This document shows, in pieces, positions 32,802 through 33,505 of a DNA stretch of 33,505 nt (position 1 is the stretch's first letter; each line of letters starts with the position of its first letter). Made by a program: the position numbers and the translations under genes. The stretch spans positions 1 to 33,505 of the forward strand of contig NZ_SRIC01000061.1 of NCBI RefSeq assembly GCF_004684775.1, given 5' to 3'. The notes below the pieces were generated by a model. It was not told where the DNA came from, made no database searches, and saw only the letters and a program-made list of their open reading frames with translations. The stretch comes from Streptomyces sp. MZ04 (GTDB lineage Bacteria > Actinomycetota > Actinomycetes > Streptomycetales > Streptomycetaceae).

Positions 32802-33465
32802 ATGGGTAGCGCCCCGCAGGCACCGAAGCAGGACGGCAGTCGCTTCATCGTGGATCTCGGCAGTGTGAAGCTGCCGGCGATCCTGGAGAAGCAGGTCGAA
32901 ACCGATATCCGGGCGGTGGTTCTGGCCGCCCTGGGTGAGTCGGACATCGCCGTGGCCAGACGTCTGCCCGATTCCATCTTCGACCGCTTCCCCGGAAGGA
33001 CACTGGGGCTGTGGCTGGACCCGGATGTCCAGTTCCCCGAGCCGTGGGGGCCGCTGATCCCGGAGGATCACACCAACATCGTCAGAGCGGTTCTGACCCA
33101 CCCGTTCCAGGTGCTTCGGTATCTCGACGCCAAGTCACGCACCGACAAGCCGTCCGGTGAGGAAGTCCTCGAAGCGGCTCTCCAGGTCGAGCAGATCGAC
33201 GACTACACCAAGGAGCGCATTCGAGCTGTCCTGGACATCCTTCCCAAGCTCGAGGAAGCAAGGGAAGCCGCTCCCCGTTCCCTGCAACAGGAGTACCGCA
33301 GCCTGGAACGCAGCCTGGAGCAGGCGCCCGGCGTGGAGGGGAAGCTTCGCCTGCTCAAGGATCCCGGTGCGCGAAGCGCGAAGGACGACGACGGGCACTT
33401 CAGCGCCGGCCTGGACCTGGCGGCGAGGATCCTGGAGGGTGGCGCCTCCTCCATCTATTCGCCGG
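32802..33465 (+). CDS. Unknown protein, cut by the contig end
   Basis: A partial gene of at least 221 codons; the true end is lost at about 33465. It starts with an ATG at 32802 preceded by GAGAG. The N-terminus has an amphipathic stretch (SRFIVDLGSVKLPAILEKQVETDIRAVVLAAL), the middle DRFPGRTLGLWLDPDVQFPEPW, and the last third is Glu/Leu/Arg-rich helical sequence that may form a coiled coil. I do not recognise the family. It follows the Cys-rich gene closely. Any reading past 33465 runs into adapter bases and is not real protein. Confidence 0.6.
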
Positions 33466-33505
33466 CTGTCGCTTATACACATCTCCGAGCCCACGAGACG
33501 CTCAT
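33466..33505 (+). other. Nextera adapter remnant (sequencing artefact)
   Basis: CTGTCGCTTATACACATCT followed by CCGAGCCCACGAGAC matches the Nextera transposase read-through adapter (one mismatch, G for T at 33471). The last six bases GCTCAT fit the start of an i7 index. This is not genomic sequence. Confidence 0.95.

Noticed and set aside
33135..33494. A minus-strand protein starting MGSEMCISDS
   Set aside because: Its start lies in the adapter; the peptide is a known type of adapter translation artefact.

Overview
This window is a 33.5-kb contig from a Streptomyces genome (or a very close high-GC actinomycete). The support is the very high GC with G/C at most third codon positions, GTG starts, 4-bp ATGA/GTGA gene overlaps, a twin-arginine exported glycosidase, and a citrate synthase and Cu-ATPase of recognisably streptomycete sequence. 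It is a draft contig: its last 40 bases are Illumina Nextera adapter plus the start of an index, so real genomic sequence stops at about 33465 inside an unfinished gene.

Layout. 34-4189 (minus): a lipoprotein, an exported GH3 beta-N-acetylhexosaminidase and a LysR regulator, with a 130-bp tandem repeat in the gap before LysR. 4275-7578: an EamA exporter divergent from LysR and overlapping, tail to tail, a TIM-barrel isomerase gene that is coupled to a MarR/GNAT fusion regulator, then a Uma2 protein. 7620-11975: a divergent LacI regulator and a tightly coupled operon (Gfo/Idh/MocA dehydrogenase, DUF993 aldolase-like barrel, sugar isomerase/epimerase-like barrel) around a LacI-type operator. 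This looks like a complete regulated sugar or polyol pathway of unknown substrate. 12091-16716: a second Uma2 protein, the RecD2 helicase and citrate synthase gltA. 16717-17156 is non-coding and holds the gltA terminator and a pair of C-rich-loop hairpins (candidate small RNA). 17157-20172 (minus): copper export, copA and copZ behind a promoter whose spacer is a CsoR-type operator, then a small HTH protein. 20254-21270: an AraC-type regulator without its DNA-binding half, and a MITE with 22-bp perfect terminal inverted repeats and CTAG flanks. 21266-28500: myo-inositol catabolism, with an IolE/IolI-like barrel divergent from iolC, a Cgl0158-type aldolase-like gene, iolB, iolD and mmsA. 28633-32240: a single polypeptide joining an exported S15-type hydrolase to a cytoplasmic ABC ATPase across one membrane helix, with its ABC-2 permease. 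32359-33465: a small Cys-rich protein and a second unrecognised protein cut by the contig end.

How the genes work together. The inositol genes lead from the ring-opening steps to DHAP and acetyl-CoA, and citrate synthase uses acetyl-CoA. No inositol 2-dehydrogenase or transporter is seen in that cluster. CopA and CopZ form a copper efflux pair. The most interesting under-described items are the hydrolase/ABC-ATPase fusion, the LacI/Gfo/DUF993/isomerase cassette, the two genes at the contig end, the candidate RNA after gltA, and several short repeats that have been absorbed in frame into protein tails and linkers (IolC, RecD2, CopA).
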